This document shows, one piece after another, positions 1 through 12,925 of a DNA stretch of 64,000 nt. The notes under the pieces were generated by a model that worked only from the letters and a program-made list of their open reading frames with translations, made no database searches and had not been told where the DNA came from. Every line of letters starts with the position of its first letter. Position 1 is the stretch's first letter. The position numbers were made by a program, and so were the translations under genes. Source of the DNA: Bimastos eiseni (taxonomy: Eukaryota > Annelida > Clitellata > Crassiclitellata > Lumbricidae); the NCBI GenBank assembly GCA_959347315.1, contig OY365813.1:15455518-15519517 (forward strand), given 5' to 3'.

Positions 1-199
1 TGAGACGATAAAAATTGAAAGAAAGAATGAGGAAGGAGAGGAAACGAAGCAAATGAAGCCAGCAGATGATCTCGACATTGTATGAACAGCGACAGAGTGC
101 TTTCACTCTCCAGTCTTTCAATGCCTCGTTTTGGGTTCGAATCTCGCTAAGGAAATTAAAGGTATCACAAAATGAAATAGACGTAGGTGTACACTGCTC

Positions 200-268
200 A
201 CGGTGGCCGATTAATTAGAGGAGCCAGCCTGTAATGCGGAGAGTGTGGGTTCGATTCACATCCGAGGA
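200..268 (+). mobile_element. tRNA-like (SINE head) fragment
   Basis: The B-box-like GTGGGTTCGATTCACATCC lies about 30 nt after GTGGCCGATTAATTAG. No complete cloverleaf; probably a SINE remnant. Confidence 0.3.
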
Positions 269-411
269 ATTATTGTGTAGGGATGTTGAGCAAGTTTTCG
301 CACATAGTTACACTGCAATATATCTGTAATTGCGCCGTCGTCGATGCGTATGTGTGGTTCTGAACTAATTATAAGAAGGACAATATCAAATTACAGTTAT
401 ATTGTATTGTA

Positions 412-530
412 TTGAAAGATCTGCTAAAAGTTCCGTTTTCTTCCACGATGTCTGGCGACTGTTCCTTCACAGTTGCAGGACCCAATGCGTGGAACGGTCT
501 CTCTGATCACGTGATGCAAGTGCTGCCTAT
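412..530 (+). mobile_element. LINE C-terminal fragment
   Basis: CSFTVAGPNAWNGLSDHVM matches the (F)xVAGPxxWNxLP C-terminal signature of CR1/L2 LINEs; flanking frames are closed. Confidence 0.6.
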
Positions 531-1025
531 GGTGACACTAAATCACAGCTCAGGACTGATCCTTTTACGCGATGATATAATATTATGGCTGTTTTTGCAA
601 CAGCGTAGACCTATTCATTTAAGCAATCATAATGGCTGTTTGTTTAACGACGTATTCAGATCGTGATTGCTTCCGTTAGCTGCCAGAAATCAGCAATTTA
701 TTTATTTGTAGCAGTCGCGGAAGAGAGTTGAGTTACAGTACATGTAGGTCACTGAAAAAAGACAGGTAACGTCATTGTTCAGCTCGGTCGCAACATTCAA
801 AACTGCGGCTGATTAATTAGGGAAAGGTTGACCTACACTTATTAGCGTGTTTATCTATGCTAATCTAATGAGTTCTATGAAACGCAGAAGGCCGATGATT
901 GCTGTCAGTGAAGCCATCCATAGTCTTAATTTTAGTACATTGCCATATAGTCCATCAGAGAGGGCAGGTCGGATAGCCAGAGGCACGGTGAAACCAAAAA
1001 TATGTCTGTATATGTATGCTGTATA

Positions 1026-1611
1026 CACGGTGAACGGATAAAAAGCGAACCTCTAGAAATACTGTAATAATTTGTCCAATAATGTATGCATTTTAATCAA
1101 ATATAAAAAATGTCACTTTAATGATTATGAAGCGCATGTGTAACATTTATTAGTTATGATGTGTGTTAAAATGTCCGTTGTATATGACACGTTGACGCAG
1201 TTCTCCGATATCGCATTTCAAGCGGAGTAGCAACTATCGATGAACGGATAAAAAGCGAACCTCTTCTCTAGAAATACTGTCATAATTTTGTCTTGTGAAC
1301 TTTTTCTTGCATCACTACCCAGATTTTATAGATAGACGTGTTATAGCAAAGTTGTAAGTGATGCAGCAATTACTCAATGGCGTACGCGTTTTGGCGCGCG
1401 CGTTGAGGCCGAAGGACATTTCAAACACACATTATAACTAATAATTGATAAATATTCGTTTCATAATCATTAAACTTAAGTTTTGCTATATTTCTATTCT
1501 ATTCTATTTACGGATTTATAAAGCGCCTCTCTTTATTTAATTAAAATGTATAAATGATTGGAAAAATTATTTCAGTTTTTCTAGACGTTCGCTTTTTATT
1601 CGTTCGCCGTG
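1026..1611. mobile_element. Foldback MITE flanked by TA (Tc1/mariner-like)
   Basis: The left end CACGGTGAACGGATAAAAAG (1026) is mirrored at the right end (1611, complement CACGGCGAACGAATAAAAAG), each flanked by TA. Inner arms are also inverted (about 1110-1178 against 1420-1480). A further direct copy of the TIR core sits at 1239-1275. No transposase frame. Confidence 0.7.
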
Positions 1612-1987
1612 TATAAATGTATGCATATAACATGTTTTTGAGTAGATATGTCCGTATATGTATATCTGAGCCACTGGCAAATTAAGACTTCTTACCCTAA
1701 AGGTCGTCGTTGACGGGTAGAGTGTTTACCAAGTATATTTGTCTTGGTACCACCAGAGCGGTTTTCGTTGGTTTTATATGGTTTTGTCTTGGATTTTTCT
1801 TGGTGGGTCACAGAGCTACTGTCTCCTTTCGTATCTGCTGCCTAAGATGAGTTGGTATAAGCAAATGTTCGGTTTGTATGGTTTAAACCTAGTATTTTGC
1901 CATGCATAATTTAAATTTAAATATGGTCCGAACCAGCGTATAATTAATATACTCGATTTTAGTAGACCTACGTGTTTTGACCATGAT

Positions 1988-2190
1988 ATGGTCTGAGGCA
2001 TGGCCTGAACCAGCGTGGGATCCGGAAGGCAATTACTTTCGAGTATAAGCCATGGTATGTCACCGTGTTTCAAGTAGGAAATGTCATCACTTGTGCCGTG
2101 TGACTCAATTTTGTTTTGACCACGGTATACATGACCTGAAGTATGGCCTGAACCAGCGTGGGACCCGAAAGGCAATTCCTCTTCGAGTGG
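1988..2190. repeat. Direct duplication, about 57 bp, 141 bp apart
   Basis: TATGGCCTGAACCAGCGTGG followed by GAYCCGRAAGGCAATT...TTCGAGT occurs at about 1998-2043 and 2143-2188. Confidence 0.65.
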
Positions 2191-2819
2191 ATTCGCAGTT
2201 TTGACCCTTCTTTCCTGCAGCACACCACATCGTAATCGTAGACCCCAGATTCCCAACCTCCCACTCAAAAGCTAAGCGCGAGGCACCAGGCGAGGCACCA
2301 GCTTATTCACGAGCGCAGGATGCTGTTCACACAAATAGATGACACGGTATATTCTGGACAATAGCGCCAGGGACGATACATCCGACTGCAGTTAGACATT
2401 TGTCGTATATACTAATGACAGCTGCTGAAGACGGCGGATTGTCGACGCCGGAGGAATCCTGCGTCTGATTGCAGGTCTCGTTCGCTCACTCAGAGCGCCA
2501 CGTAGCACTCTGAGTGCTACGTATCACTCGGCTACGTTCACTGTCGTTCATCGTTGAAGCGATCTCTATACCTCATTCGCCCTCACAAGTGGCCGTTATC
2601 CACCAACAACAATTCCTGTCATTTCCTCCTCCTGTCATCCTCACATCCGTCTCCTTCCACTCCTCCATTTCCTCTCCTGGAAACGAATATCGAGTCCTCT
2701 TCCTCCTCTGTCTCGGTTCCATTCATCCCCGTGTTGGACTGTCGTCTCGATCATCCTTGACATTATCATCCATCCTGCCATTGCTTCTTGCTCTCTTTTC
2801 CTCTTGTCCGATCGCTGTA

Positions 2820-2935
2820 ATGTAATCGAGCATTTGTATAGCGCCGCTCGATTCAGCAGCGCCCTCAACGGTCGTCTTTGCTTGGAACAGAAATGTCTTA
2901 AGGCGTCTCCGAAACTGACAAAGGTGAGAGGGTCA
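2820..2935 (-). mobile_element. LINE 3' end
   Basis: The minus frame reads RRRLKTFLFQAKTTVE, the terminal (F)xxxLKTxLF motif, followed by a GCGCTGCT...AGCGGCGC hairpin and TATACAAAT. Confidence 0.55.
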
Positions 2936-3384
2936 ATGTGGAAGACAGGTCCAAGCTGAAGGACGAACACCCGTTTCCTTCCTTCCTATATTCCTCATCT
3001 CCACGCCCTCCCTTTCCAGTTCTTAGCCGCCTCCCTCTGATCATTCTCTCTCTTCCCTTTCATCATCTTTAACTTCCGAACCTTCCATCCACATTCCACC
3101 TTTCACACTGATGAATCCGTCCGCCTTCCCTTCTCCCTTTACATTCCTGCTCCCCTCTCTCTGACAACAATTCTTCCCCACCTGCCCTCTCGCGTGCCCT
3201 TTACCCCTTCTCCTCCCTCCAATTCTCATGCTTCCCTATTCCTTCTCATCCGCCTTGATTTACTGATCTGATCGAGACTAAATAATAAATCTTCTTTTTT
3301 TGCTGAGAGAAACGTCGGCGCTGTGGTTGACTCACTAGAATAACCGTATAGGTCACCAATCTCTCTCCGTAAATCACAATGCAT

Positions 3385-3565
3385 GGCCGAGTGAAGGACG
3401 TCATAAGGTGCAAAATATCTTCGTCATAGGGGCAGAATAACTTCGTCGTAAGGAGCAGAATATCTTCGGCATAAGCTGCAGAAATCATCGTCATAAGGTG
3501 CAGAATGTCTTCGTCCTGAGGTGCAGAATATCTTCGTCATAATGTGCAGAATATCTTGCTCATTG
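3385..3565. repeat. Minisatellite, about 24-30 bp unit
   Basis: About six imperfect copies of TGCAGAATATCTTCGTCATA with an AGG spacer. Confidence 0.75.
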
Positions 3566-3654
3566 TCATCGTCACCTTCATCGTCATCGTTCCAAGAAAG
3601 GCACGAAATCTTAGAAGACGTGTAAAATGATTCTTAATCGTAACCAAAATCGTG

Positions 3655-3705
3655 CCTTTATATAGCGCCACTTCCAGATAAACTCTTCAGAGGAGCTGGA
3701 AAAAT
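3655..3705 (-). mobile_element. LINE 3' tail remnant
   Basis: The minus strand ends GTGGCGCTATATAAAGG after an AGCTCCTCTG arm; a short, degraded copy. Confidence 0.4.
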
Positions 3706-4060
3706 CATTACAGTGATGGTTTCGAAGACGTCTAAGCCACCGGAAGGTGACAAAGAGTGGGCCTAAACTGGGAGAAAAACAAACAACGGGAGGGTGGCAC
3801 GGGGGAGGTAGTCACGAAGCAGGAGATTCAGAGAGGGAAGAAAGTAAGAGACCAGAGAATAGGAGAACAGGGGACAAGCAGGTGAGGGCAGGAGAGATAA
3901 GGCGGGAGATAGACGGATGAGAGAACGGAAGCGGAATCAATACAGAGCAAGAGTTGAATGGAAAGTAAGAGTGATAGGCAGGGAGACCGAGATCCCAGAG
4001 GACCAATCGTATGAATCCCGGATGAAAGCAACAGTCATCATTTGAATAAATTTCCATTCT

Positions 4061-4592
4061 TTCCTCCCTCCCTCCCTCCCTCCCTCCCTCCCTCCCTCCC
4101 TTCCTTCCTTCCCTCCTTCACTTAATGACCACTGACCACACATACTCAGCTCAATTCGCCAACGTCATTTTTCACACTCGAATCCCTCTCATCTGCTTCC
4201 CTCCATCTGGCCCATTCTCTTCCCCCTCCATGTCCTCGTTCTTCCCTATCCTCTTCCTCCCCTCCTTGAACTTAGCCTCTTCCTCTGCTTCCTCTTCTTT
4301 CTCCTCTTCCGCCTCTTTCTCTTTTTTCTTCTCTTCGTCCCCTTCCTCCCTTTCACGTCTATCTCCCATTCCTTCTCTTCCTCCTCTGCTTCATCCGCTT
4401 CTTCCTCGCTTTCCTCCTCTCCCTCTTCTTTCACCACTTTCTCCTCTCCCTCTTATTCTCTACTTCCTCCCCTTCCCTCCTCATCCTCTGTTTCCTCGTC
4501 TTCCTCTTCCTCCACTTTCTCTTCCTTCTCTGTTTCCTCCTCTTCTTCCGCATCCTTTTTTCCCTCCTCCTCCGCCTCCTCCTCCTCTCGAA
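4061..4592 (+). repeat. (CCCT)n and long polypyrimidine tract
   Basis: (CCCT/CCTT)n at 4061-4120, then about 400 bp (4190-4592) almost entirely C and T on the plus strand. Apparent Glu/Arg-Lys or Ser/Pro-rich frames here are composition artefacts. Confidence 0.9.
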
Positions 4593-4599
4593 CGGACGT

Positions 4600-6250
4600 C
4601 ACACTGAGCGACGTAAGAAGGCGACCAACAGAAGACTGCCACATACAGATGGCGTTGCTATTACTGTCTTTTTCTGTTTGAACAGTTGAACAACTGAACC
4701 GACCAGAGAGAAGTACGAACGCTCAGCATAGCATACGTAATGACCAGCATGTGTGAGAAATTCACCTCAAACCGACATTCTGCAACCGACGTCATCTCTT
4801 TGTCCCGCGAACTAGGACCACTTCGATTTAAATGGAGGGAAATCACGTTATTGTATCATAGAGGTCCGAGAGAAAGAAGAAGATGCGAGGCAGAGGGCAG
4901 CGTCCTGCAATCAAAACTGTCCTTTTCAGCCGCGGATTAGGCGGGAGCGTCTCTCAGTAGATATCTTTAAGGGGTGCTATATCAAGTATTTTTGATTGAT
5001 TTTTTGATTGACTTCTACTAGCGGAAGCAGGACAGCAAAGCTCCTAAAGGTAAGTAGGAGCAGCGGCCCAAAGGCAGCGCCTGACCACAGAAAAATCATA
5101 AACGCAATGCGCTGGAGTATGTGCGACCAATGTGTAACATCCTGTATAATTATAGTCCGGAAGATGGCCATCTACCTGGTGAGCACACGCACGATGAAGT
5201 CGCTCCAACTACCAAATCCTGCCACGCACGATGCCAGCACGTAGGGTTGAGCAGTAGTCAAGACTACTCGAGACGAATGCGTGGACAAGAGCAGCTGCAG
5301 CACTGGCAGAGAGGCAACGAGAGACAACCAGAAGCTGACGCAACTGATAAAAACAGTGTGAGTAACCGAGTTAATAAGAGGCTGGGCGAGGGAGAGCTCT
5401 TAGACAGAAATGATGCCAAGGTCGCGCGCACAAATGCAGCGCAAAGTAAAGAAGGGAAAAGCAGCCGAGGCCCTGAGTGCATCTAAATCAATCGTTACCA
5501 GTTACTTCCGGGTTTGACTGCAGAGGTTGAGTTAGAGCCGATTGCTCGACTTCCAGGGCTTAAGTGAGTGAGTAGCAATTTGCATGGTTTGAACAAGGGT
5601 GGTCGCTTGAGAGGCAGAACCATGTTTATAGATAGGCCTGCGTGTCATCAGCATAAATCTGATTGCATGTAAGTAACCGAAAAATATGTCTGCCGCATAC
5701 ATACATTGCGACGTATGTAACATGTATCCCTGTATAAGTTATTGCATATATGCAAATTCTGATGATGATGAGATATTTTTTTTTTATAAAGAACACGATA
5801 ACGCAGAAAATGCTCGCACGAGTGACATTGATCAGTAATGGTAGCTAGAATTAATAACAAACTAGTAAATGTTTTTGTATAATGATTGACATATGGGATA
5901 AATTATGAGTCGTATTTGCGAATGGTTTCGTGCAAATCTGGTGTCCGCGGTCTACATATTATTCCAGATCCACGGCATGTAAAGTGGGACCGTATTTGTT
6001 CGTCGCCCGAGGGCCCCATCCACGGAACTGGAGACGCGGAGATATATATCTGTCTATATGGCACTTCATGGAGGTATGGTACTTCATGCACTTAACGCAA
6101 ACACACAGCGTCGTCGAGACATAATGGGCAGCGACAACACAAGCGCAGTTCTTCAGGCATGTTACGTTCGGTTGGATTTAGATTTTCAGATCAGCCACGT
6201 TCGTCTCTCACTTCTGAGTCTGATGACCATGCTGACTGTGCAGTCAGTCG
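4600..6250. other. No supported gene
   Basis: Open frames up to 121 codons (5121-5486, +, starting at GTG) show no recognisable domain and no clear splice context. The AT content is uneven. Confidence 0.6.
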
Positions 6251-6254
6251 CAAG

Positions 6255-6470
6255 CAAATCATAAGTCATTAGCAAATCGTAAGTCATAATAAGCAAATCA
6301 GAACAACTCATAGGTCATAATCAAATCATAAGTCATAAGCAAATCATAAGCAACCCATAGGTCATAATCAAATCAAAAGTCATAAGCAAATCATAAGCAA
6401 CTCATAAGTCATTAGCAAATCGTAAGTCATAAGCAAGTCATAAATCGTAAGCAAATCAGAACAAATCATA
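6255..6470. repeat. Minisatellite, about 18 bp unit
   Basis: Repeats built of AAGCAAATCATAAGTCAT with insertions (CAACTCATAGGTCATAAT). Confidence 0.75.
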
Positions 6471-6775
6471 GGCCTAATGTCAGTGAATAAGTACGTGCCT
6501 TATTGGACCGCCTGCGAGCACACTGCGGAAACATCATATGTGATAATAAAATCATTAATCATTAATAATGCAAGCGAATCACCTTTGTTTCCTACACTTT
6601 CACGTGCAGATACTGCCAGATAGGCAGTATTGCATAAACGTAAGTTGAATATGTGCCAATATATTTTTAATATGTATGTATTGCATACCGTGATTTCTGT
6701 GAATTCTGACAATCACCAATAAATATTATATAAACAATTAAACAAGGAAGTATGTCTATATATACATATAAGTGT

Positions 6776-6781
6776 GTGCAT

Positions 6782-6865
<84 letters not shown>

Positions 6866-6870
6866 TGTGT
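6776..6870. repeat. (TA)n(TG)n compound microsatellite
   Basis: About 38 bp of TA followed by about 50 bp of TG repeats. Confidence 0.95.
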
Positions 6871-6983
6871 GTGTGTTTGCGTGTGCGTACGTGTTTGTAT
6901 GCGTGCGGGTGTGCATAAACAGTTAACCGGAGGTCACACTCCTGGGAATATTATATTCCACTAAATGTTATATTCCACTTACA

Positions 6984-7160
6984 TTGGGCCACGTAATGAG
7001 GACAGACTCCCTCCTGAGAACTACTACTGAGTCAAGAATTATGGTAGGGGTAAAAGAACCATGCATGGAGGAAGAGCGAATATGATCCTATTGGACTGAG
7101 CGATGAAGGAGGGTTACGACAAGTTGAAGGAAAGAACCGGAAACGAATGGCGACATGCCA
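6984..7160 (+). mobile_element. Possible LINE C-terminal relic
   Basis: LGHVMRTDSLLRTTTESRI followed by a degraded basic stretch resembles the LGHVxR...L..xxxxGxI tail of LINE polymerases. Several stops follow. Confidence 0.5.
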
Positions 7161-8160
7161 GCGAAGACATGCTGAGAATCAAAAATGAAGATCGACCATT
7201 GAGTGGTGTAATTGGAGTGGACCATTAGTATAGTCGCAATGTTTCGATCGCTCACCTATAGGCCTAATATAGTAACGCTGAGAATTCCAGTTCGAGACTT
7301 CGCTGAGGAGATGGTTAGCGCTGTACGAGCATAACCTTCTACGGACCATGAGCAGGACCTTCTACGGACCATGTCAGGACCTTCTATGGACCTTGAGCAG
7401 GACCTTCACTCGATATCGCGCGTTGATGGATCCTTAATGCATTGTTATCAAGTTCGGGTCTGATCCATACTGAGATCATTTTGATTCAGTAATTGCGCAA
7501 TTATCCATCGATTCACGTTAATTATGGTTTCTGTTAGAAATGTCCTAATATGGCATCGTCACGCGACCTGACGACCTACGACCATATTGCAATGGTAGCT
7601 TCAAATTTATTAACAGCTGACGTCGTTATTGCGTTCCTCAGAATAATATTGGCATGTTAACATTGAAATACCAGGTGTAGTTTCTGCAGAATAGACATGC
7701 TCGATAAAGTCAGTTTCTGCTTTAATGAAAGCTGTTGTAATTGCAGTTAATTAGAACTCATTTTTTGAACACGATGTATATCCTAATATATATATGTATA
7801 TATATATATACGATCAACATAGTTAACTAGTTAAGTTCTTCATCATACGTATAAATATATTTACTAATTAATCTTTGCTCATGTTTATCATGTTTCTTGC
7901 TTAACTTGGGATCCCGTCTGACTATTATATATGTGTGCCTTAATAGCGGGATATCTTTGGTCCCTTTATGTATTGTCCGTTGTATTCATACATGTCCTAT
8001 TAATTCGTGTTCTACTACCTCACTTGATGGACGCAATAAAGAATGTGAACATATGTTATATTGGATGGCGCTGAAGAATTCAAAGCGCAACACATGCAGA
8101 AAAGAGTAGCAAAGCATCGCCTTTTATTTGCAGAGATCATCAACGCACCCATAGAAATAA
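7160..8160. other. No gene seen; short repeated motifs
   Basis: Three copies of GGACCTTCTAYGGACC-like sequence (7335-7405). TTAATAGCGGGATATCTTTGG at 7936 recurs as TTTAATAGCTGGATATCTTTGG-like sequence near 10042, pointing to a shared dispersed element. Confidence 0.6.
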
Positions 8161-8224
8161 ATGATTATAGACCTATTATACATATATATATACACAATAT
8201 GTTCTATGCGTTCGCACTCACATA

Positions 8225-8405
8225 CATGATCATATATATATAATCGCATGATATATATATACACACACGCATATATATATATATAAATATATATATATAT
8301 AATCGCATGATATATATATACACACACGCATATATATAGAAATATATGTATATAATCGCATGATATATATATATACACACATATATATATATATATAATC
8401 GCATG
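8225..8405. repeat. AT-rich tandem repeat, about 50-70 bp unit
   Basis: Four copies of AATCGCATGATATATATATA with ACACACACGC between them. Confidence 0.75.
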
Positions 8406-8614
8406 ATCGTTGCATATCATGTGGTCGATATGGCGACATCCGTGGCCATTTCCGTCGCGTCGTCTTCTTGTTCAGTACAGCCAATACGCAGCTGCTGCAG
8501 TTGATATGGACCGAATGGTTGTCCATCTCGTACCAAAGTCACACTCTCCAAGGGGGCATGCATCACCCCGTTCGTGTCACCACAGTTCATCATATCAACG
8601 CATCTGTAATGTCC

Positions 8615-10078
<1,464 letters not shown>

Positions 10079-10115
10079 CACACGCTGACTCGATCGACTC
10101 AGCGATCGCGAATAA
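10079..10115. repeat. Inverted repeat flanking the GPCR exon, left copy
   Basis: The core GCTGACTCGATCGACTCAGC, followed by GATCGCGAATAAT, is mirrored at 11645-11682 with one or two mismatches. Confidence 0.6.
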
Positions 10116-10749
10116 TGTAAGGTAATAATATTGGTAAGGTCCTGATTAAAACGTGTGCACGAATATTTGACGAGTAGCCAGTCCTCTAATGTATATATTC
10201 AATATATATACATGTGTCAATATTATCGAGTACATTGAATAAAACATTGATAAAACATAAAACTCATTTATGAACTCAATGTACCCAATAACATATCGTA
10301 CATTTTCTTCACTAGTATATATACACAATATATACAGCGCTCTTGAATAAGATGATGCTCTGCGCTTGGCTTTCTAGTGGCGCTTAAGAAATTTGGTGAT
10401 TATAGGCCAACGATCACGATTTTTTCTCTGCATGATTAATTTTTTGTTAAAAAAGCGTACTTTTTACAATTCAAACAATTAAGGACTCTCTACTGGGCAT
10501 TTTTTTTACATCTCTGTATAATTAACTTTGTGGCAATTGCTACGGCGCTACGCATACTTTCTACAATGGATGGGTTGATTATCAGAAGTTACGGACGAGT
10601 TTAACTATAGGCGCTATTACAAGAAAAGGCGGAAAAGGATGGAGCAGACTTGTTAGTGGCACAACCAACCCTAGGAGCGAGGGTAGTTAAAGACAAGACT
10701 TCATACAATTCCAGGAAATAAATTAAAATGAGAGACGTGCAATGTATAC

Positions 10750-11129
10750 TGGCCTTGCATGTAGCGAATGAGAATGCACATGGCCATTCCAAAGACGAAG
10801 TCCTGCATCAGAGTCGGTATCAGCGTGAAAGGCATACAAAAGACGGCCAGCAGCAGGTCACTGACGGACAGATTAACGAGAAACACATTCGTAATGGTTC
10901 GCATCTTCTTGTTCTGCACAAGAACGACGATCACAAGAACGTTCCCCACAATGGCCAGCAGAAAAATCAGACTGTAAAGGGGGATGGTCACTTCGCCTCG
11001 CAGAGTCCGACCAGTTATGCGCGGCCAGACCCCGCCAGATACCGTGCTGTTATCCCCCGTCACGATCTCTGGCCCAACCGTCTGGCACCCGTGACAGTTT
11101 GTCCACTCGACGGTGACCGCAGATTCCAT
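10750..11129 (-). CDS. Cholecystokinin/gastrin-type neuropeptide GPCR, exon with N-terminus to TM3 start (partial)
   Basis: Rhodopsin-family peptide receptor of the plasma membrane. The ATG at 11129 opens a 126-codon exon: extracellular N-terminus with sequon NST (residues 27-29), TM1 about 49-71 (LYSLIFLLAIVGNVLVIVVL, N63 = 1.50), ILC1 QNKKMRTITN, TM2 about 81-104 with LSVSDLLLAVFCMPF (D91 = 2.50), ECL1 and C118, the TM3 disulfide cysteine. The KMRT-TN-FL...FCMPFTLIP...DFVFG pattern is closest to CCK receptors from memory; other peptide receptors are less likely. The exon probably ends at 10750 (CCA|GTATAC), the TM2/TM3 position where vertebrate CCK receptor genes also have an intron. No TM3-7 exon is visible at lower coordinates, so the rest is beyond the window, behind a very long intron, or lost. 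An upstream in-frame exon is not needed. Confidence 0.82.
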
Positions 11130-12129
11130 TGTTGGCAGTCACGTGAGACGATGGGCAAGGAACAGCGAATCTGAATATATCTCGGTCGGGCGGTGTGGAG
11201 CGACCTATCCTAGAACTGACATCGCGTAAGGATCCGTGGTACCCGGTCGGTGCTGTGTTTCACGCGCGCTCGCTCACTACTGGTGGACGGACTGAATGTT
11301 CGGAGATTGAGGGCTAGATTTCCGTGCATTCGTAGGGAGTCCGCACACGGGCTGCATCGTAATAGTACTTGGATAAATAACTTGAAATCGCGCTAAAAAA
11401 GCTTGCAACGAGGCAATTGATATAACACGCATGAGTTTTTTCCTATTTCATAGATTACGTAATCGTAACTTCGAAAATTCTAAAGCGCCATTCGAATGCC
11501 AAACGCAGGGCAGCACTGTAATTTAGTACATCTGATTTATGTTTTATGTCATTTATTTATTTTTTAATTCTTTCATTTCATACTAGTAGCCTACGTAATA
11601 ATGTCAACGGAGTCATTTTACGTAGTCAATATGCTCGTTTGCAGATTATTCGCGATCGCTGAGTCGATCGAGTCAGCCTGTGAAGAATGCCCATTACGGT
11701 ACTGCAATCGGCAATATAGGCCTACAGCAAGTTTGTACGGGCCGCGGACAAAACCCCTCTGACAAAACTTCCCCCCCTAAGTAGGACAAAACCCCCACTA
11801 AGAATAAATGTTTGTTATTTATTTAATTTTATTATTTAGAAACGTTTGTATACTTTAAAGTCTGAAGTAAAGCATGTGTCATATGTATCATTTCAAAGTC
11901 GGATGCGGTCACTCGAGGTATCGTCGTCCAATAGTTAAATAGCAAACAGTTAATTAGTTCTTTGGTCTTTTTGTTGTTAATGTATGATAGGTCTATGTAC
12001 ACTGAAGGCACCACTGTGCGTAATTCATAGGCTATCTGTGACACGGTTTTTTCAGACGCGTCAGGTGAGTCTATGCAGAGCGTGTGTGTGTTATCTGTGA
12101 CACGATTTCTGATATACGTTAGACCAGAG
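11130..12129. other. Upstream flank of the GPCR exon; no gene seen
   Basis: Holds the right copy of the inverted repeat (11645-11682). I see no convincing TATA box or further exon for the receptor. GACAAAACCCC-like motifs recur at 11750-11800 and, inverted, at 12350-12450, suggesting another degraded inverted-repeat element. Confidence 0.5.
11645..11682. repeat. Inverted repeat flanking the GPCR exon, right copy
   Basis: ATTATTCGCGATCGCTGAGT followed by CGATCGAGTCAGC; the complement of 10079-10115. Confidence 0.6.
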
Positions 12130-12245
12130 ACGTCAATCTCCCTCTAACTGATGGAGGCAAACACTCTGGTTCCAAGTGTCAGATAGTCAAGATATCCCCT
12201 AGGACTCAAAAAATACACCCGCCCCTATCTGGACGCCTCTGAGTT
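12130..12245. repeat. Dispersed repeat, copy 1
   Basis: GATGGAGGCAAAC...CAAGATATCCCCTA...CCCCTATCTGGA, shared with 50213-50358. No coding content. Confidence 0.6.
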
Positions 12246-12680
12246 AGACTAATGGTCGTACTGAGTGTCACTTGTAATGTTGTGCAGACTTTGTTAGTAG
12301 TGTCAGTTATTATGGTTATGGCTTCTAATTGCAGAAGCTAGTTAGGGCAAGAGGGGGGTTTTGTCCGGGGTTTATGTCCTGCCTAAAACAGGTGGGATTA
12401 TCTCAGAGGGGTTTATGTCAGAGGGATTTTGTCAGAGGGGTTTTGTCCTACACTCAGTTTGTACACATACCACGAGAAAACACATCTTGACCGCTGCAGT
12501 TAAATTCCATTCCTGTAATATCTTGCCGTCATACAATCATGTTTTGTTTAGTTCGGTTTTATATTACCGCCCATTATTGAGCCAGTTAATTACTTAAAAA
12601 TTTTAGTTGCATAAACAATGCTGAGTTGCATGTGTTACCCTAGCCGACTGTTATACTTGTTTGCAAACATGTAAGGATGA

Positions 12681-12826
12681 ACCTGCTAGCGGGACCGATC
12701 GAGGTTCCTTAAGGGTATTATCTCTTCCCTATTTTCCCCGATCATTCTCTGAACATGTATTCATATAAAATTATATTGGCCACCGTTGTATGTTATTTCA
12801 CTGCCTTATTGATTGGATTAATAAAA
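12681..12826 (+). mobile_element. LINE 3' tail, same family as 28120-28235
   Basis: It shares the GGTTCCTTAAGGGT block and the TTGGATTAATAAAAAAG end with the tail of the LINE at 27320-28235. A 5'-truncated insertion. Confidence 0.5.
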
Positions 12827-12897
12827 AAGGATGACTATGGTAATGGTTATACTGTCGCTTGTCAAATTGAAATTAAAAAAAGATATTATTGTCATTA

Positions 12898-12925
12898 CTA
12901 GCTGGGGAACCCGGCGCTGCGCCGG
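12898..12925. repeat. GC-rich palindrome of a dispersed element
   Basis: CCGGCGC-T-GCGCCGG inside TAGCTGGGGAACCCGGCG. The sequence TGGTTTTTGGCC just downstream recurs at 13303 (AGGTTTTTGGCCCTGGAGA), suggesting two related insertions at 12898-13060 and 13270-13390. Confidence 0.45.

Noticed and set aside
4125..4644. Ser/Pro-rich and Glu-rich proteins on either strand
   Set aside because: Polypyrimidine composition artefacts with no domain or codon structure.
5121..5486. 121-codon frame
   Set aside because: Starts at GTG, no recognisable domain, no supporting splice or promoter signals.
6255..6470. CRISPR-like array
   Set aside because: Repeats are contiguous and imperfect without unique spacers, in a eukaryotic genome; it is a minisatellite. 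The same applies to 59757-60160 and 56500-56760.
10728..11174. 148-codon plus-strand frame
   Set aside because: Antisense shadow of the GPCR exon, which has clear TM1/TM2 motifs on the minus strand.
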